The notes: generated by a model from the letters alone, not told the origin. DNA of 64,000 bases from an uncultured Bacteroidota bacterium (GCA_902777005.1 CACYSB010000006.1:124001-188000), one strand, 5' to 3'; numbered from the stretch's first letter, positions 53,578 through 62,859 are shown. A program made the numbers and translations.

Positions 53578-55752
53578 TTGGTCGCCGCCTTAATGGTGAT
53601 AGGGCAAAATGTCTTTGCCTATGATTTCTCAGCAGTGTCTCCTTCGGGGCATACTTTGTATTACAAAATAATTGATTCCGTGAATCATTATGTCATGCTT
53701 ACCTATCCTAACGATGAACAAAATATTGATGTTGATTATAATACTACCGCGGCAATGCTCTGGAATCCCAATACCATACCATCTGGAGCGTTGAACTTAC
53801 CAGATACTGTAAGCCATGGTGGAATAACATATACCGTTAGAGCTGTCGGAAATTATGCTTTCGCTAGATGTCCAATCTATTCAGTCTCCATGCCAAATAC
53901 AATAGATAGCTTATGTCCCAATGCTTTTGAGAATTGCCAATATTTAACAAATGTGACATGGTCCAATACGTTGAGATATATTGGTAATTATGCTTTGAGC
54001 AGATGTTATTTGGGCGATGTGGTACTACCATCGTCTGTCCGAGTGCTAGACTGGTATGCAATGAGTTATTCCAACATCACTAGTATTACATTGAATGATT
54101 CTATTCAAAAACTTGGGGAATCGTGCTTGGCTGGCAATCCTTTTACATCATTATTTATCCCTGCGTCCGTAAGAGATTGTTCCAATCCATGCTGGGAATG
54201 GGGTGGAAATAATCTCTCCTCAATAGTAGTTGACCCCAATAATCCATATTACGACAGTCGGGACAATTGCAATGCCATTATCAATACTGCAAATAATTCA
54301 TTGTTTACGGGTTGCAACTACACTATAGTTCCCAATGGTGTTATCAGTGTTGGGGGGTTAGCCGGTTGTTATTTCGAAACACTTGCGTTGCCAAGTTCTG
54401 TTTTGGAAATAAATTTCATGGGTTGCTATATTAATAAACTTGTGATTAACTCACCCGTAATAAGTATTGGATGGAGATTTTTTGGAAATATTGATACTAT
54501 TCAATTTCTTACGGAGACACCTCCTACTCATATTATTGGATACATTGACGAAATGATGACTGAAATCCCCGTTATCGTACCCTGCAATACTTTGTCTGCC
54601 TATCAATCATCTTCGGGATGGAATTATTTTACCAATATCAGCGAAATTGGCACTCCGCAGATTATGGTATATGCCGAGCATGGTACCGCAGAGGTGGTAA
54701 CTTTACCCACCTGCGGCAACGATACGGCCACCGTCAGTGCAACCACCACCGAGGGAAACTATCATTTTGTTGGCTGGAGCGACGGCAGTACGCAGAACCC
54801 TTACACCCTTGTGCTGACAGGCAATACTACACTTACTGCTATCTTCGCCATCGATAGCGTGTTGGTCAGAGCCACCCCCGCCAATCCCCTCAAGGGTGCG
54901 GTAATGGGCGGTGGCGTGGTTCCTATCAACAGCACGACGACGCTTACTGCTATTCCCTCGGGCAGCAACGTCTTCCTCACCTGGAGCAACGGCGTGACGG
55001 ACAACCCATATACGCTCACCGCCACCTCCGACACAACGCTGCAGGCCTACTTCACTCTGCCGGACACCCTTATCTTCCGCGACACCATCAACCACTATAT
55101 CCACGATACCACTTTCGTCAACAACTATGTGCACGACACGATGATACAGTTCGTGAACCAGTACATTCACGACACAACCTATATCAACAACTACATCCAC
55201 GACACAACGATACTGTATATGAACCAGTACGTCCATGATACTACCTATATCAACAACTATATTCACGATACCGTCAGGATAACCACACAGTTGCTCGACA
55301 CAACGATAGTGAATGTCTATTACTATGATACCGTTTATATCACCACTCATCACTACGACACTATATATTTTGCCGACACACTGGTGTTCTATGATACAAC
55401 GTCGGTGACGCATTATGTGTTTGACTCTACATGGGTGTATGACTCGGTGTGGGTGTTTGATTCTGTTTACGTAACGGATACAGTATACTTCTTCGACACG
55501 GTTTATATTGAAGTTCCTGTACAGGGTATTGACGGTGTGGAAATAGTAAATGTAAAAGTGTACACACATCTCAACAGGATTACTGTTGAAGGTGCACAAG
55601 GAATGGCTGTAAGGCTGTACGATGTCAACGGCCGATTGTTGGCAACCAAGGTGGGGGATTCCGAAATGACGAATTTCTATGTTCAGGCTTCCGGCGCCTA
55701 CCTTGTCAGAGTCAACGACTATCCAGCCCGCCGTGTGGTGGTGATAATGTAA
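53578..55752 (+). CDS. Type IX-secreted surface protein: leucine-rich repeats, InlB-type repeats, C-terminal sorting domain
   Basis: About 724 residues. BspA-type leucine-rich repeats (about 60-330; FARCPIYSVSMPNTIDSLCP is one), two InlB B-like repeats (about 345-485; HFVGWSDGSTQNPYTL and FLTWSNGVTDNPYTL), a low-complexity linker repeating YIHDTTYINN (about 490-650), then a type IX sorting domain (about 655-724; VRLYDVNGRLLATKV, GAYLVRVND). It should be exported and surface-anchored. The signal peptide is split: ATG at 53567 reads MKKNWSPP then stop, while this frame continues LVAALMVIGQNVFA. One A missing from the A5 run at 53573-53577 explains it. The listed start is a TTG. Confidence 0.85.
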   Translation: MVAALMVIGQNVFAYDFSAVSPSGHTLYYKIIDSVNHYVMLTYPNDEQNIDVDYNTTAAMLWNPNTIPSGALNLPDTVSHGGITYTVRAVGNYAFARCPIYSVSMPNTIDSLCPNAFENCQYLTNVTWSNTLRYIGNYALSRCYLGDVVLPSSVRVLDWYAMSYSNITSITLNDSIQKLGESCLAGNPFTSLFIPASVRDCSNPCWEWGGNNLSSIVVDPNNPYYDSRDNCNAIINTANNSLFTGCNYTIVPNGVISVGGLAGCYFETLALPSSVLEINFMGCYINKLVINSPVISIGWRFFGNIDTIQFLTETPPTHIIGYIDEMMTEIPVIVPCNTLSAYQSSSGWNYFTNISEIGTPQIMVYAEHGTAEVVTLPTCGNDTATVSATTTEGNYHFVGWSDGSTQNPYTLVLTGNTTLTAIFAIDSVLVRATPANPLKGAVMGGGVVPINSTTTLTAIPSGSNVFLTWSNGVTDNPYTLTATSDTTLQAYFTLPDTLIFRDTINHYIHDTTFVNNYVHDTMIQFVNQYIHDTTYINNYIHDTTILYMNQYVHDTTYINNYIHDTVRITTQLLDTTIVNVYYYDTVYITTHHYDTIYFADTLVFYDTTSVTHYVFDSTWVYDSVWVFDSVYVTDTVYFFDTVYIEVPVQGIDGVEIVNVKVYTHLNRITVEGAQGMAVRLYDVNGRLLATKVGDSEMTNFYVQASGAYLVRVNDYPARRVVVIM

Positions 55753-55771
55753 CGCCGTGAACTAAAGAAGG

Positions 55772-55882
55772 CCCCGCCATGGCGGGGTATTGTGCAAACG
55801 TTAAAGTTTGGTTAAAAAACAATCTTCCGCTCAAAAGGCCTTATATTATATGCACCCACTTCCTGAAACAGGAGGTGGGTGC
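55772..55882. terminator. Two hairpins after the type IX cargo gene
   Basis: A perfect palindrome CCCCGCCATGGCGGGG (55772-55787), and a 14-bp hairpin with GCACCCAC (55852-55859), TCCTG, loop AAA, CAGGA, GTGGGTGC (55875-55882), followed by GTTCTTTG. Both are probably transcription barriers; the second has a weak U run. Confidence 0.6.
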
Positions 55883-55906
55883 GTTCTTTGACATGTTGTT
55901 TTTTTC

Positions 55907-55936
55907 TTTGGGATTAAAAAAAAGTTCGTATCTTTG
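55907..55936 (+). promoter_or_regulatory. aguBA promoter
   Basis: TTTG (55907-55910), 18-bp spacer, TATCTTTG (55929-55936), then CA, 22 bp before the aguB ATG. Confidence 0.8.
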
Positions 55937-55958
55937 CAGTCCAAAACCTACGTAGAGA

Positions 55959-56825
55959 ATGAACAAAGTGAAAGTGGGCGTAGCGCAGATGAGCTGCGTC
56001 GAGGACAAGGCGCAAAACATTGAGCGCTACACAGAAAAGGTGCGCGAGCTGGCCGCAGGAGGCGCACAAATCATTTGCTTACAGGAGCTGTTCGCGTCGC
56101 TCTATTTCTGCGACGAGGAGCGCTACGAGAACTTTAATCTGGCGGAGCCGATACCGGAAGGGCCCACGACCAAGCACTTCATGGCGCTGGCCAAGGAATT
56201 GGGCGTAGTGCTGATATGCTCGATGTTCGAGAAACGCGCCGAGGGCCTCTACCACAACACGACAGCTGTGATCGACGCCGACGGCAGCTATCTGGGCAAG
56301 TACCGCAAGATGCATATCCCGGATGACCCTGGCTACTACGAGAAGTTCTACTTCACCCCGGGCGACTTGGGCTACAAGGTGTTCAAGACCAAGTTCGCCA
56401 CCGTGGGCGTGCTGATATGCTGGGACCAGTGGTACCCGGAGGCAAGCCGCATCACGGCGCTCAAGGGCGCACAGATACTGTTCTACCCCACGGCCATAGG
56501 CTGGGATGTGCGGCAGAAGGAGAAGGACAACCGCGAGCAGTATGCCGCCTGGCAGACCATCCAGCGCAGCCACGCTGTGGCCAACGGGGTGCCGGTGGTC
56601 AGTGTGAACCGCACTGGATTGGAGGGCGGTATGCAGTTCTGGGGCGGCTCGTTTGTGACCAACGCCTTCGGGCGCGTGCTCTGGCAGGCACCGCACTACG
56701 ATGAAGCGCTGCACATCCAGACGCTCGACCTGGACGAGACCGACCACTACCGCCGCCACTGGCCCTACCTGCGCGACCGCCGCATTGACAGCTATGAACC
56801 TATCCTCAACCGTTATATAGACTAA
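55959..56825 (+). CDS. aguB: N-carbamoylputrescine amidase
   Basis: 288 residues, nitrilase superfamily. Catalytic Glu in ICLQELFAS, Lys in KYRKMHIPDDPGYYEKFYF, Cys in GVLICWDQWYPEA. The PDDPGYYEKFYF wording is typical of AguB. It converts N-carbamoylputrescine to putrescine, CO2 and ammonia, the step after AguA, encoded next. Confidence 0.96.
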   Translation: MNKVKVGVAQMSCVEDKAQNIERYTEKVRELAAGGAQIICLQELFASLYFCDEERYENFNLAEPIPEGPTTKHFMALAKELGVVLICSMFEKRAEGLYHNTTAVIDADGSYLGKYRKMHIPDDPGYYEKFYFTPGDLGYKVFKTKFATVGVLICWDQWYPEASRITALKGAQILFYPTAIGWDVRQKEKDNREQYAAWQTIQRSHAVANGVPVVSVNRTGLEGGMQFWGGSFVTNAFGRVLWQAPHYDEALHIQTLDLDETDHYRRHWPYLRDRRIDSYEPILNRYID

Positions 56826-56858
56826 TTCTCAATTATCAATTCTCAATTTTCAATTTCC
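56824..56858. repeat. Heptamer array (AATTCTC)5
   Basis: AATTCTC, AATTATC, AATTCTC, AATTTTC, AATTTCC between the aguB stop and the aguA start. Same family as 49285. Confidence 0.85.
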
Positions 56859-56861
56859 GAA

Positions 56862-57935
56862 ATGACTCCAAAGGAACAAGGCTACTATATGCCCGCCGAG
56901 TGGGCAAAGCATGAGGCCACGTGGCTCACGTACCCGAAGAACCCTGACTCGTGGCCGGGAAAGATTGAGACCATATACCCGTCGTACCACCTCTTTGTGA
57001 AGACCCTCGCCGAGGGCGAGCAGGTGCACATCAACGTGGACGACGAGCAGATGCTGGCGCATGTGCACCGCGAACTTGAGGCTATAGGCACCAATATGGG
57101 CAACATCTGCCTGCATGTGATACCGAGCAACGACGCCTGGTGCCGCGACCACGGTCCGGCGTTCCTGCTCAACCGCAATATGGCGGACCACGACCGGCAG
57201 GGAGTGAACTGCCATATTGCGAAGCGCGCCATTGTCAACTGGAACCACAACGCATGGGGCGGCAAGTACCCCTACGAACTCGACACGCAGGTGCCGGTGC
57301 GCATCCACGACCTGATGCCCGAGATGGCGCTCTTCGAGCCCGGCATCGTGATGGAGGGTGGCTCGATAGACGTCAACGGCTGTGGCGACCTGCTGACCAC
57401 CACCTCGTGCCTGCTCAACCCTAACCGCAATCCCCAACTCGGACAGGACCAGATTGAAGAGTACCTGCGCGGCTACTACGGTGTGGACAATATCATCTGG
57501 CTCGGCGACGGCATCGTGGGCGACGACACCGACGGCCATGTCGACGACCTGAGCCGCTTTGTGAGTGAGGACACTATCATCACTGCGGTGGAAGAGGATA
57601 TGTGGGACGAGAACTACGAGCCGCTGCAGAAGAACCTCAAGATGCTGAACCGTTGCCGCCTGGCCAACGGCAAGCAGCCCACCATCGTGGAGCTGCCGAT
57701 GCCCGACGTGGTCTTCTACGACGGCCAGCGCCTGCCGGCATCCTACGCCAACTTCTACATTGCCAACGGCAAGGTGATATTCCCCACATACCGTTGCCTG
57801 ACCGACAACGAGGCGGCCTACATCCTGGAAGCCTGCTTCCCGGACCGCGAGGTGATAGGCATAGACTCTACCGACATCATCTGGGGCTTGGGGTCCTTCC
57901 ACTGCCTCAGCCAGCAAATGCCTATTATAGGTTAA
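56862..57935 (+). CDS. aguA: Agmatine deiminase
   Basis: 357 residues, guanidino-group modifying fold. MPAEWAKHEATWLTYP at the start, NDAWCRDHGPAFL, WLGDGIVGDDTDGHVDDLSR, and the catalytic Cys in GLGSFHCLSQQMP. It turns agmatine into N-carbamoylputrescine and ammonia. With aguB it forms a putrescine pathway from arginine. The stop codon is in a heptamer array. Confidence 0.96.
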   Translation: MTPKEQGYYMPAEWAKHEATWLTYPKNPDSWPGKIETIYPSYHLFVKTLAEGEQVHINVDDEQMLAHVHRELEAIGTNMGNICLHVIPSNDAWCRDHGPAFLLNRNMADHDRQGVNCHIAKRAIVNWNHNAWGGKYPYELDTQVPVRIHDLMPEMALFEPGIVMEGGSIDVNGCGDLLTTTSCLLNPNRNPQLGQDQIEEYLRGYYGVDNIIWLGDGIVGDDTDGHVDDLSRFVSEDTIITAVEEDMWDENYEPLQKNLKMLNRCRLANGKQPTIVELPMPDVVFYDGQRLPASYANFYIANGKVIFPTYRCLTDNEAAYILEACFPDREVIGIDSTDIIWGLGSFHCLSQQMPIIG

Positions 57936-57978
57936 AGGTTACGGGTTACAGGTTACGGGTTAAAGAATAAAGAATCAT
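57930..57978. repeat. Heptamer array (GGTTACG), 7 copies
   Basis: GGTTAAA, GGTTACG, GGTTACA, GGTTACG, GGTTAAA, GAATAAA, GAATCAT. It runs from the aguA stop to the next ATG. Confidence 0.88.
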
Positions 57979-59560
57979 GTCTATCAAGTCTATTCTATCT
58001 ATTGTTTCTATTATCTCTATCGTTACTGTAGCTAGCGCGCAGAAACCTTTTATCCCCGACACTGTGACCGCGGGGCAGGCGAGGGTGGACGAAGTGATGA
58101 AGCTCATCGACGGCAACTACACCGAAGGGCCGGATATGGACAAGATGAGCACCGAGGCCATCAATGCGATGCTCAAGGCTCTCGACCCGCACAGCGTCTA
58201 TATCGCCGCCAAGGACGTCGAGCGCGCCAACGAGGGGCTGCAGGGCAACTTCGAAGGGGTTGGCATATCGTTCCAGATAGTCAGCGATACCATTGTGGTG
58301 CAGTCGGTTATCGAGGGCGGCCCCAGTGAGAAGGTGGGCCTGATGGTTGGCGACAAACTGCTGCGCATCGACGGTGAAGTTGCCACCGGCGACACCATAA
58401 ACAACAACTTCGTCTTCAAGCGTCTGCGCGGCAAGAAAGGCACCGAGGTGGTGATAGAGGTGCTGCGCGACGGCACCGTATACCCGTTTCATATCATACG
58501 CGACAAGGTGCCCATCTACTCGATAGACACTTACTTCATGGCTGACGACAGCGTTGGCTACATACGCCTAACGCGTTTCGCCCGCACCTCGGTGGATGAG
58601 TTCCGCAAGGCCCTCAAGGCGTTGAAGAAGCAGGGTATGACTGCCTTGATGCTCGACCTGCGCGGCAATACCGGCGGTTTTCTGGATATCGCCAACAGTA
58701 TGGCCAACGAGTTCCTTGAGCGCGGGCAGCTGATAGTGTACACGCAAGGTCGCAAGTCGCCCCGCCACAACTATACCGCCAACGGACGCGGCAACTGGCG
58801 CGAGGGGCGCCTCGTGGTGATGATAGACGAAGGCTCCGCCAGCGCCAGCGAGATTGTCAGCGGTGCTGTGCAGGATTGGGACCGCGGTACCTTGGTGGGG
58901 CGCCGCTCATACGGCAAGGGCTTGGTGCAGCGCATGTTCCCCCTGCAGGACGGCGGGCAGATACGTCTCACAACGGCGCGCTATTATACACCATCGGGAC
59001 GTTGCATACAGCGCCCTTATGACGAAGGGACGGATGCCTACCGGCAGGATGTCAACGAACGTTACCGTCACGGTGAGCTTGTCAATGCTGACTCCATACA
59101 TTTCGCCGACAGCCTCAAGTACACTACGGCACACGGCCGCACTGTATACGGTGGGGGCGGTGTAATGCCCGATATCTTTGTGCCCATGGACACAATGAGG
59201 CTTAGCGACTTCTACATTTCGCTGCGAGGAAAAGGTATTCTCAACACGTTCCCCATGCAGTGGGCCGACCAGCACCGTCGCGACCCGAAGGTCAAGGACT
59301 TCGACACTTACTTGGCGAACTACGAATCATTCGGCCTCGACAGTATTCTGGAGGCAGTGGCTGTTGAGAAAGGTGTGGTGCGCGATGCTGAGAAGGAAGC
59401 CTCGCAGCCCGAGCGCACGGCGCACAGCGACCGCTACATGCGGCTCATGCTCAAAGCACAAATAGCCCGTAACCTCTTCGGCATCGAGTATTACTACAAG
59501 GTGATGAAAGAGGTCGACGACGGCTATCAGCGTGCGCTGGAAGCTATCAGAAAAGGCTGA
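57977..59560 (+). CDS. C-terminal processing peptidase (S41 family)
   Basis: 527 residues. Signal peptide about 1-22 (ending VASAQ). PDZ domain about 85-170. S41 catalytic region: GSASASE (286-292) with the nucleophile serine and Lys314 in RRSYGKGLVQRMF. A helical C-terminal part follows. It trims C-termini of periplasmic proteins and can control cell-wall enzymes. The ATG overlaps the last heptamer. Confidence 0.94.
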   Translation: MSIKSILSIVSIISIVTVASAQKPFIPDTVTAGQARVDEVMKLIDGNYTEGPDMDKMSTEAINAMLKALDPHSVYIAAKDVERANEGLQGNFEGVGISFQIVSDTIVVQSVIEGGPSEKVGLMVGDKLLRIDGEVATGDTINNNFVFKRLRGKKGTEVVIEVLRDGTVYPFHIIRDKVPIYSIDTYFMADDSVGYIRLTRFARTSVDEFRKALKALKKQGMTALMLDLRGNTGGFLDIANSMANEFLERGQLIVYTQGRKSPRHNYTANGRGNWREGRLVVMIDEGSASASEIVSGAVQDWDRGTLVGRRSYGKGLVQRMFPLQDGGQIRLTTARYYTPSGRCIQRPYDEGTDAYRQDVNERYRHGELVNADSIHFADSLKYTTAHGRTVYGGGGVMPDIFVPMDTMRLSDFYISLRGKGILNTFPMQWADQHRRDPKVKDFDTYLANYESFGLDSILEAVAVEKGVVRDAEKEASQPERTAHSDRYMRLMLKAQIARNLFGIEYYYKVMKEVDDGYQRALEAIRKG

Positions 59561-59565
59561 CGCCC

Positions 59566-59811
59566 TTAGAGTGTAATCTTCTCAATCTTGGCTCTTGCCT
59601 CGAGAACGGCTTTGTAGTCGTTCATGGCGCGCAGCTGCAGGTCGTATATGCTGCGGGGGCAGTCGGGTGTGAAGGTCAGCTTGCCGCCGTCCCACAGCTT
59701 AAGCACCGCCTCAAGGTTCTCCTTGCGGTTCAGCAGATGATAGTATTCGGCTTTCATTCTGTCTTTGTAGTCGCTCGAAAGCATCAGCGAGGTGATGGTC
59801 TGTAAGTCCAT
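59566..59811 (-). CDS. Small protein resembling crAss001_48-related family
   Basis: 81 residues, helical: LMLSSDYKDRMKAEYYHLLN, then WDGGKLTFTPDCPRSIYDLQ and RAMNDYKAVLEARAKI. The pattern (DYK-R-KAEY, W-G-L-F-P-CP, L-AM--Y---L--RA-IE) is that of small proteins common in crAss-like and other Bacteroidetes phages. No other phage gene is nearby. It lies downstream of alaS on the same strand. Confidence 0.65.
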   Translation of the reverse strand: MDLQTITSLMLSSDYKDRMKAEYYHLLNRKENLEAVLKLWDGGKLTFTPDCPRSIYDLQLRAMNDYKAVLEARAKIEKITL

Positions 59812-59841
59812 GATATTTATTGTTAAGGGTTGTTATAAACG

Positions 59842-62460
59842 TTATTTGATAAGGTCTTTGGCCAAATTGAGGGCTTTGTCGAGGCCGTCAGGATTCTTGC
59901 CGCCTGCAGTGGCAAAGAACGGCTGTCCGCCGCCGCCGCCCTGTATCTCCTTGCCGAGTGTGCGCACCATCTGGCCTGCGTTGAGGCCGGCAGCGATGCG
60001 GTTGTCGCCAAGTACAATGAGCAGAGCAGGCTTGCCGGCGGTGACGCTGCCCAGCACCACTGCCATATCGGGGTTCTCGTTGCGGAGCGCTATGAGGGCA
60101 TCTTTGAGCGTAGTAACGTCACTGTCCATACGTTCCACGAGAATGGGTGAGGAGTGAAGCTTTTCGGCGACAGCACGTGCCACACCGGCGGCTTTCTCTT
60201 TCTGTAGCTGCTCCACGGTGGCCTTAAGGGATGTGTTGTCCTCCTGCAGTTTGGCGATGGAGGCTCCAAGGTCTTTGGTGCCCTTGAACATTTCGGTGAG
60301 AGCCATGATTTGCTCTTGCTGCTCGTCGGCATAGCGCTCGGCAGCGGCTGCCGTCACGGCCTCTATGCGGCGCATACCGGCGGCAATGGCGCCTTCGCTG
60401 ACAATGCGGAAGCTACCGATCATGCCGGTGTTCTGCACATGCGTACCGCCGCAGAACTCAATGCTGGGGCCGTACTTCACCACGCGCACCTTGTCGCCGT
60501 ATTTCTCGCCGAAGAGGGCCATTGCGCCCAGTTTCTGTGCTTCGGCGATAGGCATTGCGCGGTGCTCCTCCAGAGGCAGGCACTGGCGTATCATGATATT
60601 CACACGGCGCTCCACGTCGCGTATCTCTTCGTGACTAAGCTTGGCGAAGTGGCTGAAGTCGAAGCGCAGGCGCTGCGGGTCCACGCTTGAGCCTTTTTGC
60701 TCCACATGGTCGCCGAGCACCTGGCGCAGAGCGTAGTGCATAAGGTGGGTGGCCGAGTGGTTGCAGGCTGTGGCCTGACGCTTGTCGGCATCCACGGATG
60801 CTTTGAATTGAGAATTGAGAATTGAGGATTGAGAATTGATAACAGTGAACTCTTCTGCATCAACGATGTGGACGATGAGTCCGTTCTCCTTCTTGGTACT
60901 GATAACTCTCAATTCTAAATTCTCAATTTTCAATTTTCCCGTATCGCCAGCCTGGCCGCCGCTCTCGCCGTAGAAGGGGGTGCGGTCGAACACCAGCTGG
61001 TAGAACTCTTTGTCTTTGGCTTTCACCCTACGGTAGCGGGCAATGCGCACATCAGCCTCAAGGACGTCGTAGCCGACGAACTCCTCCTCCACACCAGGCA
61101 GCAGCTCCTGCCAGTCGTCGCTCTCCACCTTTGCGGCACCGCGGCTGCGCTCTTTCTGCTCGGCGAGACCGCGGTTGAAGCCCTCCATGTCGACGCTGAG
61201 GCCTTTTTCCGAGGCTATCAGCTGGGTGAGGTCTATGGGGAAGCCATATGTGTCGAACAGCTCGAATGCAAAGGCGCCGTCGACAACCTTGTCCTTGCAC
61301 TTGGCGGCGTAATCCTCGAAACGCTTGATGCCGCCTGCGAGGGTGCGCAGGAATGCCTGTTCCTCCTCGAGTATGATGCGCTGTATCAGCTCCTGCTGCT
61401 TCTTGAGCTCGGGGAACTGGTGGCCCATCTGGCCCACGAGGGTGGGTACAAGCGTATTGATGAAAGGCTCGGTGAAGCCGAGGAAGGTATAGCCGTAACG
61501 CACTGCGCGGCGAAGGATGCGGCGTATCACATATCCGGCCTTGACGTTGCTGGGCAGCTGGCCGTCGGCAATGCTGAAACTCACGGCACGCAGGTGGTCG
61601 GCGCAGACGCGCATGGCGATGTCAGCCTCCTCGTTCTCGCCGTAGCGCTTGCCACACTTGGCGGCAATCTCCTGAATCAGCGGCTGGAACACGTCGGTGT
61701 CGTAGTTGGAGCGCTTGCCCTGCATCACCATGCAGAGGCGCTCGAAGCCCATGCCGGTGTCGATGTGCTTGGCCTTCAGCGGCTCCAGGCTGCCGTCGGC
61801 TTTGCGGTTGAACTGCATGAACACCAGGTTCCATATCTCGATGACCTGCGGGTTGTCCTTGTTCACCAACTCCTTGCCCGGAACCTTGGCCTTCTCCTCG
61901 TCGGGGCGTATGTCCACATGTATCTCCGAGCAGGGACCGCAGGGACCTTGGTCGCCCATCTCCCAGAAGTTATCCTTCTTGGATCCGCGCAGAATGCGGT
62001 CCTCGCTGATGTGCTCCTTCCAGAAGTTGTAGGCCTCCATGTCCATCTCCAGACCCTCCTTCTCGTCGCCGCCGAAGACGGTGACGTAGAGCCAGTCCTT
62101 GTTTATCTTCATCACCTCGGTGAGAAACTCCCAGCCGTAGGCGATGGCCTCCTTCTTGAAGTAGTCGCCGAAGCTCCAGTTGCCCAGCATCTCGAACATC
62201 GTGTGATGGTAGGTGTCGTGCCCCACCTCTTCCAGGTCGTTGTGCTTGCCGCTGACGCGCAGGCACTTCTGGCTGTCGGTGGCGCGGGGCCACTGGCGCT
62301 GCTGGTTGCCAAGGAAAATGTCCTTGAACTGGTTCATGCCGGCGTTGGTGAACATCAGCGTCGGGTCGTTCTTGATGACCATCGGTGCACTCGGCACCAC
62401 ATGGTGGCCCTTGCTTTCAAAATAGTCTAAAAAGGCTTTGCGTATTTCGTTGCTTGTCAT
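59842..62460 (-). CDS. alaS: Alanyl-tRNA synthetase
   Basis: 872 residues. Catalytic domain from MTSNEIRKAFLDYFESKGH, then the editing domain with NHSATHLMH and CGGTHV zinc-binding motifs and the C-Ala domain ending GGGGQPFFATAGGKNPDG. It charges and proofreads tRNA-Ala. Between GDTGK and KASVDADKRQ, where the beta-barrel linker is normally compact, two heptamer arrays of opposite orientation are translated (KIENLELR; INSQSSILNSQF) around the conserved VISTKKENGLIVHIV strand. Confidence 0.97.
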   Translation of the reverse strand: MTSNEIRKAFLDYFESKGHHVVPSAPMVIKNDPTLMFTNAGMNQFKDIFLGNQQRQWPRATDSQKCLRVSGKHNDLEEVGHDTYHHTMFEMLGNWSFGDYFKKEAIAYGWEFLTEVMKINKDWLYVTVFGGDEKEGLEMDMEAYNFWKEHISEDRILRGSKKDNFWEMGDQGPCGPCSEIHVDIRPDEEKAKVPGKELVNKDNPQVIEIWNLVFMQFNRKADGSLEPLKAKHIDTGMGFERLCMVMQGKRSNYDTDVFQPLIQEIAAKCGKRYGENEEADIAMRVCADHLRAVSFSIADGQLPSNVKAGYVIRRILRRAVRYGYTFLGFTEPFINTLVPTLVGQMGHQFPELKKQQELIQRIILEEEQAFLRTLAGGIKRFEDYAAKCKDKVVDGAFAFELFDTYGFPIDLTQLIASEKGLSVDMEGFNRGLAEQKERSRGAAKVESDDWQELLPGVEEEFVGYDVLEADVRIARYRRVKAKDKEFYQLVFDRTPFYGESGGQAGDTGKLKIENLELRVISTKKENGLIVHIVDAEEFTVINSQSSILNSQFKASVDADKRQATACNHSATHLMHYALRQVLGDHVEQKGSSVDPQRLRFDFSHFAKLSHEEIRDVERRVNIMIRQCLPLEEHRAMPIAEAQKLGAMALFGEKYGDKVRVVKYGPSIEFCGGTHVQNTGMIGSFRIVSEGAIAAGMRRIEAVTAAAAERYADEQQEQIMALTEMFKGTKDLGASIAKLQEDNTSLKATVEQLQKEKAAGVARAVAEKLHSSPILVERMDSDVTTLKDALIALRNENPDMAVVLGSVTAGKPALLIVLGDNRIAAGLNAGQMVRTLGKEIQGGGGGQPFFATAGGKNPDGLDKALNLAKDLIK
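60805..60839. repeat. Heptamer array (GAATTGA)5 inside alaS
   Basis: GAATTGA four times and GGATTGA once. Translated on the minus strand as INSQSSILNSQF. Inverted relative to 60904. Confidence 0.88.
60904..60938. repeat. Heptamer array (AATTCTC)5 inside alaS
   Basis: AACTCTC, AATTCTA, AATTCTC, AATTTTC, AATTTTC. Translated as KIENLELR. Opposite to the array at 60805, with 64 bp between. Confidence 0.8.
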
Positions 62461-62468
62461 ATCGTTTG

Positions 62469-62828
62469 TTAGAATTCGTCACGTTCAACCATAAGTATGC
62501 CGTTCTGCGGCACTATGAAGTATTTCTTGCCGTCGTACTTGAGCTCCACGGCGTTCTTGAGCATGAAGATGGCCATGTCGCCCGGCCGCACCTGCAGCGG
62601 CAGGTACTTCGGCTCTCCGTCCGACGGCTTCCAGCTCTCGTCGCCGTCGGAGGAGGGCAGGGGATAGCCGGGGCCGCACTTCACTATGTAGCCCGTCTGA
62701 ATTTCCTCCTTCTCCTGATAGCCGGCAGGCAGCAGCAGACCGCCCTTGGTCTTGTGAGTGGCCACAGCGGGCTCCACCAGCACGCGGTCGCCAATCACTA
62801 TCAGCTTGTCAATGTTTGCGTTCTGCAT
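62469..62828 (-). CDS. GroES-like co-chaperonin family protein
   Basis: 119 residues. Cpn10 fold features: IGDRVLVEPAVATHKTKGGLLLP, a mobile-loop-like GYQEKEEIQTGYIVKCGPG, and PGDMAIFMLKNAVELKYDGK with VPQNGILMVER. It is longer than GroES and has no GroEL next to it, so it is a divergent paralogue of unknown partner. A good -7 box precedes it. Confidence 0.82.
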   Translation of the reverse strand: MQNANIDKLIVIGDRVLVEPAVATHKTKGGLLLPAGYQEKEEIQTGYIVKCGPGYPLPSSDGDESWKPSDGEPKYLPLQVRPGDMAIFMLKNAVELKYDGKKYFIVPQNGILMVERDEF

Positions 62829-62851
62829 TATATATTAGTCTAATTGAATTG

Positions 62852-62859
62852 CAAAGATA
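62852..62859 (-). promoter_or_regulatory. Promoter of the GroES-like/alaS unit
   Basis: On the minus strand TATCTTTG then CAATTC, 23 bp before the start codon. Confidence 0.7.

Noticed and set aside
55959-57935. Arginine deiminase pathway complete in the window
   Set aside because: arcC and arcB are present, but the deiminase at 56862 has agmatine deiminase features and sits with aguB; no arcA was found.
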